This document shows, one piece after another, positions 32,930 to 41,591 of a DNA stretch of 64,000 bases. Each line of letters starts with the position of its first letter. Within the stretch, counting starts at the first letter, position 1. Under the pieces are notes generated by a model. That model was given only the letters and a program-made list of their open reading frames with translations. It was not told where the DNA came from and made no database searches. The position numbers were made by a program, and so were the translations under genes. This stretch comes from Enhydrobacter aerosaccus (GTDB lineage Bacteria > Pseudomonadota > Alphaproteobacteria > Reyranellales > Reyranellaceae): the NCBI GenBank assembly GCA_903832005.1, contig CAIKZO010000065.1:93376-157375 (forward strand). Reading direction: 5' to 3'.

Positions 32930-34534
32930 GTGAAAAAGAAGACAGGAATGAAGCGGCGGACGTTCGGCGCGCTGACGGCGGGAGCGGTCATCGCGGCGGG
33001 CGGCACCACGGTGACCCGGACCGCGCAGGCGGCCGACAAGATCCTGAAGTTCGTGCAGAACGGCAACATGCCGGTGCTCGACCCGATCTGGACGACCGCC
33101 TATGTCACGCGTACCCACGGCTACTTCATCTACGACACGCTGTTCTCGATGGACGCGAACAACGAAGTGAAGCCGCAGATGGTCGACAAGTACGACGTGT
33201 CGGCCGACAAGACGCTATGGACCTTCACCCTGCGTGACGGCCTCGAGTGGCACGACGGCACCCCGGTCACCTCTGAAGACTGTATCCCTTCGATCAAGCG
33301 CTGGGGCGCGCGCGACGCGATGGGCCTCAAGCTCATGGACTTCGTCTCCGAGTTCAAGGCGGTCGACGCCAAGACCTTCACCATGAAGCTGAAAGAGCCG
33401 TACGGCCTGGTGCTCGAGTCGCTTGGCAAGCCGTCGTCGAACGTGCCGTTCATCATGCCGAAGAAGATCGCCGAGACCGATCCGTTCAAGCAGATCGACA
33501 GCCAGATGGGCTCGGGCCCGTTCAAGTACATCAACGCCGAGTCCAAGCCCGGCGAGAAGCACGTCTATGTCAAGAACGCCAAGTACAAGCCGCGCAGCGA
33601 GGCGCCCTCGGGCCTCTCGGGCGGCAAGGTGGTGAAGGTCGACCGGGTCGAGATCATCGAGATGCCCGACCCGCAGCAGCAGGTGAACGCGATCATCGCC
33701 GGCGAGATCGACCTGATCGAGCAGCCGCCGCACGACTTGATCCCGATCATGAAGAAGGAAAAGAGCCTTCAGATGATCGACTGGAACCCGCTCGGCCAGC
33801 AGTTCATCTTCCGCATGAACCATGTCGTGGCGCCGTTCAATAACCCGAAGATCCGCCAGGCCGCGCTGCTCTGCATCCGGCAGGAGGATTATCTGAAGGC
33901 GACGGTCGGCGAGCCGGAGTTCTACAAGGTCAGCAGCGCCGCTTTCATCGGCGGCACGCCCAACGCCTTCGAGGCGCCGAACGGCCTGTTCATCAAGCCG
34001 GACTTCGAAAAGTCGAAGGCGCTGCTCAAGGAAGCGGGCTACGACGGCACGCCGATCGTGCTGATGCAGTCCACCACCCTGCCGGTGCTCACCAATCTCG
34101 CGCCGGTGACCAAGGCACTGCTCGAGCAGGGCGGCTTCAAGGTCGACATGCAGACGATGGACTGGGGCACGGTGATCACGCGTCGTACCAAGAAGGAGCC
34201 GGCCAACCAGGGCGGCTGGAACATCTTCCATACCTTCACCGTGGCCGCAGACATTCTGAACCCGATCTCCAACACCTACATGGTGGCCCAGGGCGACAAG
34301 TCGTGGTTCGGCTGGCCGACCGATCCGGAGATGGAGAAGATCCGCGACACCTATTCCAAGGAAACCGACCCGGCCAAGGCCAAGCAATTGGCCCTGGCCG
34401 TGCAGAACCGCGCCATCGAGACGGCGCAATATGGCTGGATCGGCCAGTGGTATGGTCCGGGCGCCGCCCGCACGGCCATAAAAGGCTGGCTGAAAGCGCC
34501 GGTTCCGGTCATGTGGAACATCGAAAAGGCCTGA
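32930..34534 (+). CDS. ABC transporter substrate-binding protein, family 5, copy 3
   Basis: A 534-residue periplasmic binding protein starting at GTG 32930 after GGAGGGG. The leader MKRRTFGALTAGAVIAAGG...AQAADK has a twin-Arg motif, suggesting Tat export. VLDPIWTTAYVTRTHGYFIYD, TFTLRDGLEWHDGTPVTSEDC, QMGSGPFKYINAES and APVPVMWNIEKA match copy 2 nearly residue for residue, so this is the intact member of a recent duplication. It lies 21 bases after copy 2 and 53 bases before the permease gene, with a strong hairpin between. Confidence 0.93.
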   Translation: MKKKTGMKRRTFGALTAGAVIAAGGTTVTRTAQAADKILKFVQNGNMPVLDPIWTTAYVTRTHGYFIYDTLFSMDANNEVKPQMVDKYDVSADKTLWTFTLRDGLEWHDGTPVTSEDCIPSIKRWGARDAMGLKLMDFVSEFKAVDAKTFTMKLKEPYGLVLESLGKPSSNVPFIMPKKIAETDPFKQIDSQMGSGPFKYINAESKPGEKHVYVKNAKYKPRSEAPSGLSGGKVVKVDRVEIIEMPDPQQQVNAIIAGEIDLIEQPPHDLIPIMKKEKSLQMIDWNPLGQQFIFRMNHVVAPFNNPKIRQAALLCIRQEDYLKATVGEPEFYKVSSAAFIGGTPNAFEAPNGLFIKPDFEKSKALLKEAGYDGTPIVLMQSTTLPVLTNLAPVTKALLEQGGFKVDMQTMDWGTVITRRTKKEPANQGGWNIFHTFTVAADILNPISNTYMVAQGDKSWFGWPTDPEMEKIRDTYSKETDPAKAKQLALAVQNRAIETAQYGWIGQWYGPGAARTAIKGWLKAPVPVMWNIEKA

Positions 34535-34542
34535 TTTTTGCT

Positions 34543-34570
34543 CCGCCGTCCCGGACTGCCGGGACGGCGG
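34543..34570 (+). terminator. strong intercistronic hairpin between binding protein copy 3 and permeases
   Basis: Perfect 12-bp arms CCGCCGTCCCGG (34543-34554) and CCGGGACGGCGG (34559-34570) around an ACTG loop. It lies between the binding-protein stop and the permease ATG and would lower downstream expression or protect the upstream mRNA, giving more binding protein than permease. Confidence 0.7.
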
Positions 34571-34587
34571 CCTCATCATAGGAACGC

Positions 34588-35529
34588 ATGCTCGATTTCA
34601 TTGCCCGTCGCCTGATCGCCATCATTCCCGTACTTGCGGTGGTGGCTGTCTTCGTCTTCCTGATGTTGCGGCTGACGCCAGGCGATCCCGCCGCCGTCAT
34701 CGCCGGCGACAACGCCACTTCCGACCAGATCGCGATGATCCGCGAGAAGCTCGGCCTCACCCTGCCGATCTGGCAGCAGTTCGCCATCTGGATGGGCGAC
34801 ATCCTCCAGGGCAATTTCGGCGAGAGCTATTTCTTCAAGAAGACCGTGGCCGAGCTGATCGCCCAGCGGGTCGAGCCGACCCTGGCGCTCGCCATCTGCA
34901 CCATGGTGCTGGCGCTCAGCGTCGCCCTGCCGCTCGGCGTGATCGCCGCCTACAAGCAGGGCTCGTTCCTCGACCGCTTCGTCATGGGCGTGTCGGTGTT
35001 GGGCTTCTCCGTGCCCTCCTTCGTGATCGGCTACTGCCTGATCTACGTCTTCGCCATCGAGCTCGGCTGGGTGCCGGTCCAGGGCTACACGCGCATCGGC
35101 GTCGATTTCGGCGGCTTCATCGAGCACATGATCCTGCCCAGCATCACGCTCGGCATCATCTATGTGGCGCTGGTCGCGCGCATCACGCGTGCCTCGGTGC
35201 TCGAAGTGCTGAACGAGGATTATATCCGCACCGCCCGCGCCAAGGGCCTCAGCAATCGCGTCGTGCTGATGCGCCATGCGCTGCGCAACGCGGCCGTGCC
35301 GATCCTGACCGTGATCGGCATCGGCGTCGCGCTGCTGATCGGCGGCGCCGTGGTCACTGAGAGCGTGTTTGGCCTGCCCGGCCTCGGCCGCCTCACCGTC
35401 GAGGCCGTGCTGAGCCGCGACTTCCCGACCATCCAGACGGTGATCCTGCTGTTCTCCGTCGTCTACGTGGTGGTCAATCTTTTGATCGACATCAGCTACA
35501 CCCTGTTCGACCCGAGGATCCGCTATTGA
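34588..35529 (+). CDS. peptide-type ABC transporter permease (DppB-like)
   Basis: A 313-residue inner-membrane permease of the DppB/OppB family. MLDFIARRLIAIIPVLAVVAVFVFLML is the first helix, RLTPGDPAA follows and the coupling loop is DYIRTARAKGLSNRVVLMRHALRNA, with ITVIGIGVALLIGGAVVTESVF later. Six helices expected. It partners the dppC-like product; TGA overlaps that gene's start. Named by similarity only; peptides, opines or other oligomers are possible substrates. Confidence 0.94.
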   Translation: MLDFIARRLIAIIPVLAVVAVFVFLMLRLTPGDPAAVIAGDNATSDQIAMIREKLGLTLPIWQQFAIWMGDILQGNFGESYFFKKTVAELIAQRVEPTLALAICTMVLALSVALPLGVIAAYKQGSFLDRFVMGVSVLGFSVPSFVIGYCLIYVFAIELGWVPVQGYTRIGVDFGGFIEHMILPSITLGIIYVALVARITRASVLEVLNEDYIRTARAKGLSNRVVLMRHALRNAAVPILTVIGIGVALLIGGAVVTESVFGLPGLGRLTVEAVLSRDFPTIQTVILLFSVVYVVVNLLIDISYTLFDPRIRY

Positions 35530-36464
35530 GCGCGATAGTTCCTGACGAAATCGTCGATTCCGCCTCGATCGCGGCGGCATCGGCCAAGCGGCGCAGCCTG
35601 CTGGCGCTCGCCATCCGCAACCCGTCGGTCATCATCGGCGGCGTCATTCTGCTGTTCATGCTGACGATCGCCATCCTGGCGCCGGTGCTGGGCACGGTCG
35701 ATCCGACGCGCATCGATCCGGCCTCGCGCAACAAGAAGCCGGGCGTCGAGATCACTTACAAGCAGGAAGACGGCACCTCGGCCAAGCGCACCGTGCTCAT
35801 GGGCACCGACAGCCTCGGCCGCGATGTCTACAGCCGCGTGCTCTACGGCACGCGCGTGTCGCTGATCGTGGGCGCCGCCGTCGCCGTCTGCGCAGTCGGC
35901 CTCGGCCTCGTGATCGGCCTGGTCTCGGGCTATGTGAGGTGGGCCGACGGCATCATCATGCGCATCATGGACGGGTTGATGGCCATCCCGGGCATCTTGC
36001 TCGCCATTGCGCTGGTCTCGATCTGGCGCGCCGGCATCGTCACCGTGATCTTCGCCATCGTCATTCCCGAGATACCGCGCGTGGTCCGCCTCGTGCGCTC
36101 GATCGTGCTCACGGTGCGCGAGGAGCCCTATGTCGAAGGCGCGATCTCCGTCGGCACGCCGACCTTCATACTCCTGTTCCGCCACATCATGCCGAACACC
36201 ATCGCACCGCTGATCGTGCAGGCGACCTTCACCGCCGCCGCCGCGATCCTGACCGAGGCCATCCTGAGCTTCCTCGGCATCGGCATCCCGCCGGAAACGC
36301 CGAGCTGGGGCAACATCATGGCCGAGGGCCGCACGCTGTTCCGCGTGTTCCCGCACAACATCCTGTACCCCGGCATCTTCCTTGCTTTCACCGTGCTGGC
36401 AATCAACATCATGGGCGACGGTCTGCGCGACACGCTCGATCCCAAGATGAGCAAGAAAGTCTGA
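35526..36464 (+). CDS. peptide-type ABC transporter permease (DppC-like)
   Basis: A 312-residue permease of the DppC/OppC family. It starts at TTG 35526 (overlapping the dppB-like stop). A long N-terminal cytoplasmic stretch precedes LAIRNPSVIIGGVILLFMLTIAILAP; then LGTDSLGRDVYSRVLYG-like sequence (MGTDSLGRDVYSRVLYGTRVS), FIVIPEIPRVVRLVRS and FLGIGIPPETPSWGNIMAEGR. Its final TGA shares one base with the ATPase ATG. Works with the 34588 product as a heterodimeric channel. Confidence 0.94.
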   Translation: MSAIVPDEIVDSASIAAASAKRRSLLALAIRNPSVIIGGVILLFMLTIAILAPVLGTVDPTRIDPASRNKKPGVEITYKQEDGTSAKRTVLMGTDSLGRDVYSRVLYGTRVSLIVGAAVAVCAVGLGLVIGLVSGYVRWADGIIMRIMDGLMAIPGILLAIALVSIWRAGIVTVIFAIVIPEIPRVVRLVRSIVLTVREEPYVEGAISVGTPTFILLFRHIMPNTIAPLIVQATFTAAAAILTEAILSFLGIGIPPETPSWGNIMAEGRTLFRVFPHNILYPGIFLAFTVLAINIMGDGLRDTLDPKMSKKV

Positions 36465-38095
36465 TGAGCGTGGCACAGCAACCGGTCCTCGAAGTCCGCA
36501 ACCTTTCCGTATCGCTGCCCAAGGGCGGCGACCGCGCCCATGCCGTCGAGAAGGTGAGCTTCACCGTCAATCCGGGCGAGATCGTCTGCCTGGTGGGCGA
36601 GTCGGGCTCCGGCAAGTCCGTCATCGCCTTCACGGTGATGGGCCTGCTCGCTAAAGCGCTAAAGCCCACGTCCGGCGAGATCCTGCTGCAGGGCGAGAAC
36701 ATCCTGGCCGCCAGCGAAGCGCGCCTGCGCGAACTGCGCTGCACGCGCATGTCGATGATCTTCCAGGAGCCGATGACCGCGCTCAATCCGGTCATGACCT
36801 GCGGCGAGCAGATCGACGAGGTGCTGAAGACCCACACCAAGCTCGACACCGCGGCGCGCAAGGCGAAGATCATCGCCATCCTGACCCGCGTGAAGCTGCC
36901 GGAGCCCGAGCGCGTCTACGCCTCCTTCCCGCATCAGCTCTCGGGCGGCCAGCGCCAGCGCATCATGATCGCCATGGCACTGGTGCTCGATCCGGTGCTG
37001 CTGATCGCCGACGAGCCCACGACCGCACTCGACGTCACGACGCAGGCCGAGATCCTGAAGCTGATCGCCGAGTTGCAGGCGGGCCAGGGCACGGGCGTGC
37101 TATTCATCACCCACGACTTCGGCGTGGTGGCCGAGATCGCCCATCGCGTGGCCGTGCTGCGCTGGGGCGAACTGGTCGAGATGGGCCCGATGGAGCAGAT
37201 CCTGTCGCGGCCGAGCCAGCCCTACACCAAGATGCTGATCTCCTCGGTGCCCTCGATCCATCCGGTGCATCGTGGCGTGCGCCTGGAAGGCGTCACCGTC
37301 CTGCGCACCGACAAGCTCGGCAAGACCTACAGCGGCAAGTCGTTCTTCCAGAAGGCGCGCACGGTGAAGGCCGCGGTCGACGTCGATCTCGACATTCGGC
37401 GCGGCGAGACGCTCGGCATCGTGGGCGAATCGGGCTCGGGCAAGTCGACGGTGGCGCGCTGCATCGCCCGCCTGATCGATCCGACCGAAGGCAAGGTCTA
37501 TCTCGGCGACACCGAAATCGCGACCATGTCGGCCCGCAAGCTGCGCCCGCATCGCCGCCGCGTGCAGATCGTCTTCCAGGATCCCTATCGTTCGATGAAC
37601 CCGCGCATCACCGTGGGCGAATCGATCATCGAGGGGCCGATGAACTTCGGCCTGCAGCGCGACGAGGCGATCGCCCGCGCGCGCAAGCTGATGGAGACCG
37701 TGCGGCTCGATCCCAACGCGCTCGACCGCTATCCGCACCAGTTCTCGGGCGGCCAGCGCCAGCGCATCTGCATCGCCCGCGCGCTCGCCATGGAGCCCGA
37801 GCTGCTGATCGCCGACGAGGCGGTGTCCGCGCTCGACGTCTCGGTGCAGAAGCAGGTGCTGCAGCTGCTCGACGAGATCCGCGTGCGCCTGAACCTCGCC
37901 GTGCTGTTCATCACCCACGATCTCCGCGTCGCCGCGCAGATCTGCGACTACGTCGCCGTCATGAGCAAGGGCCGCGTCGTCGAATACGGCTCGGCCGAGC
38001 AGGTCTTCGGCTCGCCCAAGGACCCGTACACCCAGGCCCTGTTCGCCGCCGCACCCGGCCGCAACTGGGACTTCGGCAAGGCCGGCGCGGCGTAA
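36464..38095 (+). CDS. fused double ATP-binding protein of the peptide-type ABC transporter (DppD-DppF fusion)
   Basis: A 543-residue protein with two complete ABC modules. Module 1: Walker [10 protein letters not shown] near residue 46, signature [15 protein letters not shown], Walker [13 protein letters not shown], switch His [10 protein letters not shown]. Module 2: Walker [10 protein letters not shown], signature [27 protein letters not shown] and [10 protein letters not shown]. In many systems DppD and DppF are separate; fusion as here occurs in alphaproteobacteria (YejF-like). The second Walker B region has EAVSALD where EPTSALD is usual; the catalytic acidic residue is kept. A hairpin follows at 38127-38150. 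Confidence 0.94.
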   Translation: MSVAQQPVLEVRNLSVSLPKGGDRAHAVEKVSFTVNPGEIVCLVGESGSGKSVIAFTVMGLLAKALKPTSGEILLQGENILAASEARLRELRCTRMSMIFQEPMTALNPVMTCGEQIDEVLKTHTKLDTAARKAKIIAILTRVKLPEPERVYASFPHQLSGGQRQRIMIAMALVLDPVLLIADEPTTALDVTTQAEILKLIAELQAGQGTGVLFITHDFGVVAEIAHRVAVLRWGELVEMGPMEQILSRPSQPYTKMLISSVPSIHPVHRGVRLEGVTVLRTDKLGKTYSGKSFFQKARTVKAAVDVDLDIRRGETLGIVGESGSGKSTVARCIARLIDPTEGKVYLGDTEIATMSARKLRPHRRRVQIVFQDPYRSMNPRITVGESIIEGPMNFGLQRDEAIARARKLMETVRLDPNALDRYPHQFSGGQRQRICIARALAMEPELLIADEAVSALDVSVQKQVLQLLDEIRVRLNLAVLFITHDLRVAAQICDYVAVMSKGRVVEYGSAEQVFGSPKDPYTQALFAAAPGRNWDFGKAGAA

Positions 38096-38126
38096 GCAGG
38101 CGTCCGCCAAGACATATTTCTCTCCG

Positions 38127-38150
38127 AGTGTCTCACCTTCGTGAGACACT
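38127..38150. terminator. hairpin between the peptide transporter operon and a convergent gene
   Basis: AGTGTCTCAC (38127-38136) and GTGAGACACT (38141-38150) pair perfectly around CTTC. It lies after the plus-strand ATPase and before the 3' end of the minus-strand 38196 gene, a fitting bidirectional terminator position, but no clear T-tract is next to it. Confidence 0.5.
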
Positions 38151-38195
38151 GCCGATGCAGATGCTGTAAGGCTTTTACGCGATTTTTCTCAAATC

Positions 38196-38531
38196 TCACG
38201 CGACAGTGCCGGTGATCCGCGGAACCGACCGACCGCGGATTTTCGTCCAGTATTCCTCGCGCTCATCGGCGTCGACTTCGACAGGCTGCCTGCTCTGCGG
38301 ATAGAGCCGATCCTTGCCATCCTTGCACGGCCCCGAAATCCAGTAGTGATCGCCCGTCTCGACGTCGAAGTGATTCCATTTGTAGCCGCTTTTGCTCTTC
38401 TGGAATTTCCGGCCGCGATACTCGAGCGTGCGCCCCGTCTTCGAAAACGTCACAAGCCCAATGCGTGCTTCGCCATTTAGGGAGCCGGACTTGCATTCGA
38501 CATACATGATTCGCGTCTTGTGAGTGCTCAT
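38196..38531 (-). CDS. conserved hypothetical protein (often mis-annotated)
   Basis: A 111-residue soluble protein: RIMYVECKSGSLNGEARIGLVTFSKTGRTLEYRGRKFQKSKSGYKWNHFDVETGDHYWISGPCKDGKDRLY is the core. Short beta-strand-rich proteins of this pattern are common in many bacteria and often carry an erroneous name such as DXP synthase. I know no function. The start could be the ATG at 38531 (MSTHKTRIMY) or a later one. It lies 22 bases downstream of a 56-codon frame with the same strand, probably co-transcribed. Confidence 0.75.
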   Translation of the reverse strand: MSTHKTRIMYVECKSGSLNGEARIGLVTFSKTGRTLEYRGRKFQKSKSGYKWNHFDVETGDHYWISGPCKDGKDRLYPQSRQPVEVDADEREEYWTKIRGRSVPRITGTVA

Positions 38532-38553
38532 CGTGCGGATGCCCTAGTACTAC

Positions 38554-38724
38554 TTACGCCGTGCCCGAGCCTCGCGGATAAACTTGCCATGTCGCGGTGA
38601 AATCTGGGTTTTTCATAACCTCAAGCCGATCTCCCGCAACATCCAAATAGGTCATGCCGACAAGAATCGTTTTGCCGATCATCTCTTCGGCCCGATCCTC
38701 ATCCCACAGCTCATTCTCCGGCAT
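38554..38724 (-). CDS. 56-residue protein, probably an internally deleted member of a small conserved family
   Basis: ATG 38724 to TAA 38554 encodes MPENELWDEDRAEEMIGKT, then ILVGMTYLDVAGDRLE and MKNPDFTATWQVYPRGSGTA. The IGKTILVGMTYLD opening and the NPDFTATW ending are what I remember from roughly 100-residue hypothetical proteins whose middle part (a beta-rich stretch) is missing here. So it may be a natural deletion or a real short protein. It is not a shadow: the codon pattern is normal and it is paired with the 38196-38531 gene. Function unknown. Confidence 0.6.
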   Translation of the reverse strand: MPENELWDEDRAEEMIGKTILVGMTYLDVAGDRLEVMKNPDFTATWQVYPRGSGTA

Positions 38725-38811
38725 GAGAACACCGCAGCAAGGTCGTCACGAAATAAGCACTCTCGATTTAGGTGCTTCGCTCCCCTAACCTTCTCCCAAA
38801 AGGAGAAGGAC

Positions 38812-39804
38812 ATGCGGGATGGAAGCATCATGAGGCGTCGGCACGCGCTCTCGCTGTTCGGCGCGGTCGCGGCCTCCAACACTCTCCTCGCGCACGCTGA
38901 CACGTTTCCGTCGCGGCCGATCCGGATCGTCGTGCCGCAGGCGCCCGGCGGAAACTCCGACACGTTCGGGCGCATCCTGACGCAGAAGCTGGGCGAGCGG
39001 CTGAACCAGCAGGTCATCGTGGAAAACAAGCCGGGCGCCGGTGGAACTCTGGGCAGTGCGCTGGTGGCGAAGGCCGCGCCCGACGGATACTCGCTGGTGG
39101 TCGCCGACAACGGCACGCATGCGATTGCGCCCACGCTCTATGGCGCGAAGCTGCCCTACGATGTCTTCAAGGACTTCACGCCGATCATGTTGGGGGCGAC
39201 GTTTCCGACGGTGATCATCCTCCACCCCTCGGTGCCGGCAAAGAACGTCCAGGAATTCGTGGCGCTCGTGCGCGGCCAGCCCGGCAAGATCAGCTATTCG
39301 TCGGCCGGCACCGGCAACGGCTCGCATCTCACCGTGGAGCTGTTCCGCACCGCTGCGGGCGGCCTCGAAATGGTGCACGTTCCCTACAAGGGCGGCGCGC
39401 CGGCGGTGCAGGCGCTGCTCGCTGGCGAGGTCCAGGCCTGTGCCGTCAGCGTCAACACCGCGATGCCGCACATCAACTCCGGCAAAGCCCGCGCACTCGG
39501 CGTCGCGTCGGCGAAACGCTCGCCCGCTTTGCCCGATGTCCCGACCTTCATCGAGAACGGCATCCCGTTCCAGGCCGACAGCTGGCTGGCGTTGATGGGA
39601 CCGGCCGGCATTTCCGACGACATCGCCGCCAAACTCAACCAGGAGATCGCGGCCACCTTGCGCGAGCCCGACACACGGGAGCGCCTGGCGAAGATCGGTC
39701 TGGAAGTGGTCGCTTCTTCCGGACCCGGCCTCACAGAGGTGCTGCAGCGCGACGTGCCGAAATGGGGCAAGGCGGTCAAAGACTCGGGCGCGGTCGCTGA
39801 GTAG
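38812..39804 (+). CDS. Bug/TctC-family tripartite tricarboxylate transporter substrate-binding protein
   Basis: A 330-residue periplasmic protein. RRRHALSLFGAVAASNTLLAHA is the export signal. FPSRPIRIVVPQAPGGNSDTFGRIL, VIVENKPGAGGTLGSALVAKAAPDGYSLVVADNGTHAIAP and VHVPYKGGAPAVQALLAGEV are the classical Bug-fold segments. AGGAG with good spacing fixes the ATG at 38812. No TctA/TctB membrane subunits are nearby, so it is an orphan binding protein, common in Bug-rich alpha- and betaproteobacteria. Ligand (a carboxylate or other small molecule) unknown. Confidence 0.93.
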   Translation: MRDGSIMRRRHALSLFGAVAASNTLLAHADTFPSRPIRIVVPQAPGGNSDTFGRILTQKLGERLNQQVIVENKPGAGGTLGSALVAKAAPDGYSLVVADNGTHAIAPTLYGAKLPYDVFKDFTPIMLGATFPTVIILHPSVPAKNVQEFVALVRGQPGKISYSSAGTGNGSHLTVELFRTAAGGLEMVHVPYKGGAPAVQALLAGEVQACAVSVNTAMPHINSGKARALGVASAKRSPALPDVPTFIENGIPFQADSWLALMGPAGISDDIAAKLNQEIAATLREPDTRERLAKIGLEVVASSGPGLTEVLQRDVPKWGKAVKDSGAVAE

Positions 39805-39830
39805 AATCGCGCGCCCAGGAGTTTGACGCC

Positions 39831-40463
39831 ATGCTCGATTTCCCGACCATCGCCCTTTTCTCGGTCGCCTGCCTCGCGCTCACCATGACGCCGGGGCCGG
39901 ACATGCTGCTGATCGCCTCGCGCAGCGTGACCCAGGGCAAGGCGTCGGGTTTTGCGACCCTGGCCGGCATCCAGGCCGGTACCTACTGCCACGCGCTCGC
40001 CGCCGCCTTCGGCCTGTCGCAGCTCTTCCTCGCCGCGCCGCTCGCCTATGACGTCGTGCGTTATGCCGGCGCGGCCTATCTTCTCTATCTCGCCTGGAAG
40101 GCCTTTCGTTCGGCCGGCACCAGCCTCACGCCGGTGACCGGCCTGCGTGCCTATTCGATCGCCACGGTGTTTCGCCAGGGCCTGCTCACCAACCTGCTCA
40201 ACCCGAAGATGGCGCTCTTCGTGCTCGCCCTCTTTCCGCAGTTCGTGCGACCCGATGCGGGCTCCGTGGCATTGCAGATCATGCTGCTGGCCACCGTCCT
40301 CAACGCCATCGGCCTGGTGGTCAACGGCGCGGTGATCGTGACCGCGAGCCGCCTGCGCCACGTCTTCGCCGGCCGCAACCGCCCGGCCCGGTGGCCACAA
40401 TATCTGATGGGCACGGTGTTCGGCGGCCTCGCCGCCAAGCTCGCCTTCGACAGCGGACGCTGA
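39831..40463 (+). CDS. LysE/RhtB-family amino-acid exporter
   Basis: A 210-residue inner-membrane protein with six predicted helices. MLDFPTIALFSVACLALTMTPGPDMLLIASRS carries the family motif, ASGFATLAGIQAGTYCHALAAAFGLS follows, then KAFRSAGTS and FRQGLLTNLLNPKMALFVLALFPQFV. LysE-family members export amino acids or homoserine lactones; the exact substrate is not readable. Its stop overlaps the araC-type gene start by one base (TGATG), so the regulator is likely co-transcribed with the exporter. Confidence 0.92.
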   Translation: MLDFPTIALFSVACLALTMTPGPDMLLIASRSVTQGKASGFATLAGIQAGTYCHALAAAFGLSQLFLAAPLAYDVVRYAGAAYLLYLAWKAFRSAGTSLTPVTGLRAYSIATVFRQGLLTNLLNPKMALFVLALFPQFVRPDAGSVALQIMLLATVLNAIGLVVNGAVIVTASRLRHVFAGRNRPARWPQYLMGTVFGGLAAKLAFDSGR

Positions 40464-41551
40464 TGGGCCTGGCGCTTGATTGGGCGCTGCGCGGCGGCAC
40501 GGTTGCGCTGACCTTGCTGGTGGCCGTGACGCTGTTGCGGGCGCATCCTGCCGTCGTCGCGGCGCGGCTCGGCGCACTATTCGTTACCGGAGGCGCCGCC
40601 TATGCGATCGTCTCGGCGGGCGCCATTCATGGCGGCGGCACGATCTGGCAGATACCCCTGCTCGCGCTGTCGGCCGCCAATAACGTCGTCTTCTGGCTGC
40701 TCGCCTGCACCCTGTTCGACGACGGCTTCCGCTTGCGCTGGTGGCACGGCGCGGTCTGGCTGGCGTTTGCCTTGGCGGGCACAGTCGATGCGTTCTTCCC
40801 GACCCTGCCGATCGGCATCGCGCTCACTCTGTCGTCGCTCGTGTTCGCGGGTCTGGCGATCGCACGGACCTTGACGACATGGCGCGCCGACCTGATCGAG
40901 CGCCGCCGTCGCCTGCGGCTGTTCATTGTCGGCGCCTGCGGGCTCTATATCGCGACGATTGGCATTCTCCAGCTGGCCGGCGCGCCGGTCGGCCGCGAGA
41001 CCGGAAACCCGAGTGTCCCCGCCTCCCTGGCGCTGTTCGCCATTGCCGCCATCGTCGCCGGCTCGCTGCTACGGCTGGCCGACGATCAATCGCTGTTCGT
41101 GGCCGCGCCTCTGCCGACGGCGACTCCCGCGCGCCCGTCCGAACCGGTCGACAAAGAGCTGCTCACCGCCCTCGAGCGCAGCATGGCGGTCGACAGAGCG
41201 CACCGGCAGGAAGGGCTGACCATCGGCGGCCTGGCCGAGAAGCTCGGCGTGCCGGAATACCGGCTGCGGCGGCTGATCAACCAGGCGCTGGGCTACCGCA
41301 ACTTCAACAGCTTCCTGAACGACCACCGCATCGCCGAAGTGAAGGCGGCCCTGCTCGACCCCGCCCAAGTCGAGGTGCCGGTCCTGACCCTGGCGCTGGA
41401 TGCGGGCTTCAGCTCGCTGGGGCCGTTCAACCGGGCGTTCAAGGCCGATACCGGCCTGACGCCCAGCCAATTCCGGCGCCAGGGCCCGCCGATTCCGGAA
41501 TCGGCCAGCGGTTCTTCGACTTCGGCGAGAACGAACCCGTCCGCTCCCTAG
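40463..41551 (+). CDS. membrane-anchored AraC-family regulator
   Basis: A 362-residue protein. The first ~210 residues contain about seven hydrophobic segments (VALTLLVAVTLLRA, LGALFVTGGAAYAIV, LALSAANNVVFWLLA, WLAFALAGTVDAFF, IALTLSSLVFAGLA, LFIVGACGLYIAT, LALFAIAAIVAGS), and the last ~100 form the AraC DNA-binding domain: LAEKLGVPEYRLRRLINQALGYRNFNSFLNDHRI and VLTLALDAGFSSLGPFNRAFKADTGLTPSQFRRQ. It therefore senses a signal in the membrane and binds DNA from there. It overlaps the LysE gene and precedes a beta-lactamase-fold gene. Confidence 0.9.
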   Translation: MGLALDWALRGGTVALTLLVAVTLLRAHPAVVAARLGALFVTGGAAYAIVSAGAIHGGGTIWQIPLLALSAANNVVFWLLACTLFDDGFRLRWWHGAVWLAFALAGTVDAFFPTLPIGIALTLSSLVFAGLAIARTLTTWRADLIERRRRLRLFIVGACGLYIATIGILQLAGAPVGRETGNPSVPASLALFAIAAIVAGSLLRLADDQSLFVAAPLPTATPARPSEPVDKELLTALERSMAVDRAHRQEGLTIGGLAEKLGVPEYRLRRLINQALGYRNFNSFLNDHRIAEVKAALLDPAQVEVPVLTLALDAGFSSLGPFNRAFKADTGLTPSQFRRQGPPIPESASGSSTSARTNPSAP

Positions 41552-41591
41552 GGTGACGGCGGCATTTCCGCCGTTTCCCGAGGAGCCGTCC

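Noticed and set aside
34576..36476. His/Asp/Gln-rich minus-strand frames over the two permease genes
   Set aside because: Typical complement of hydrophobic membrane-protein codons; no domain recognised.
38584..39804. Longer N-terminus for the Bug-type protein
   Set aside because: The upstream codons overlap the antisense small gene at 38554-38724 and precede the signal peptide; RBS and leader support 38812.
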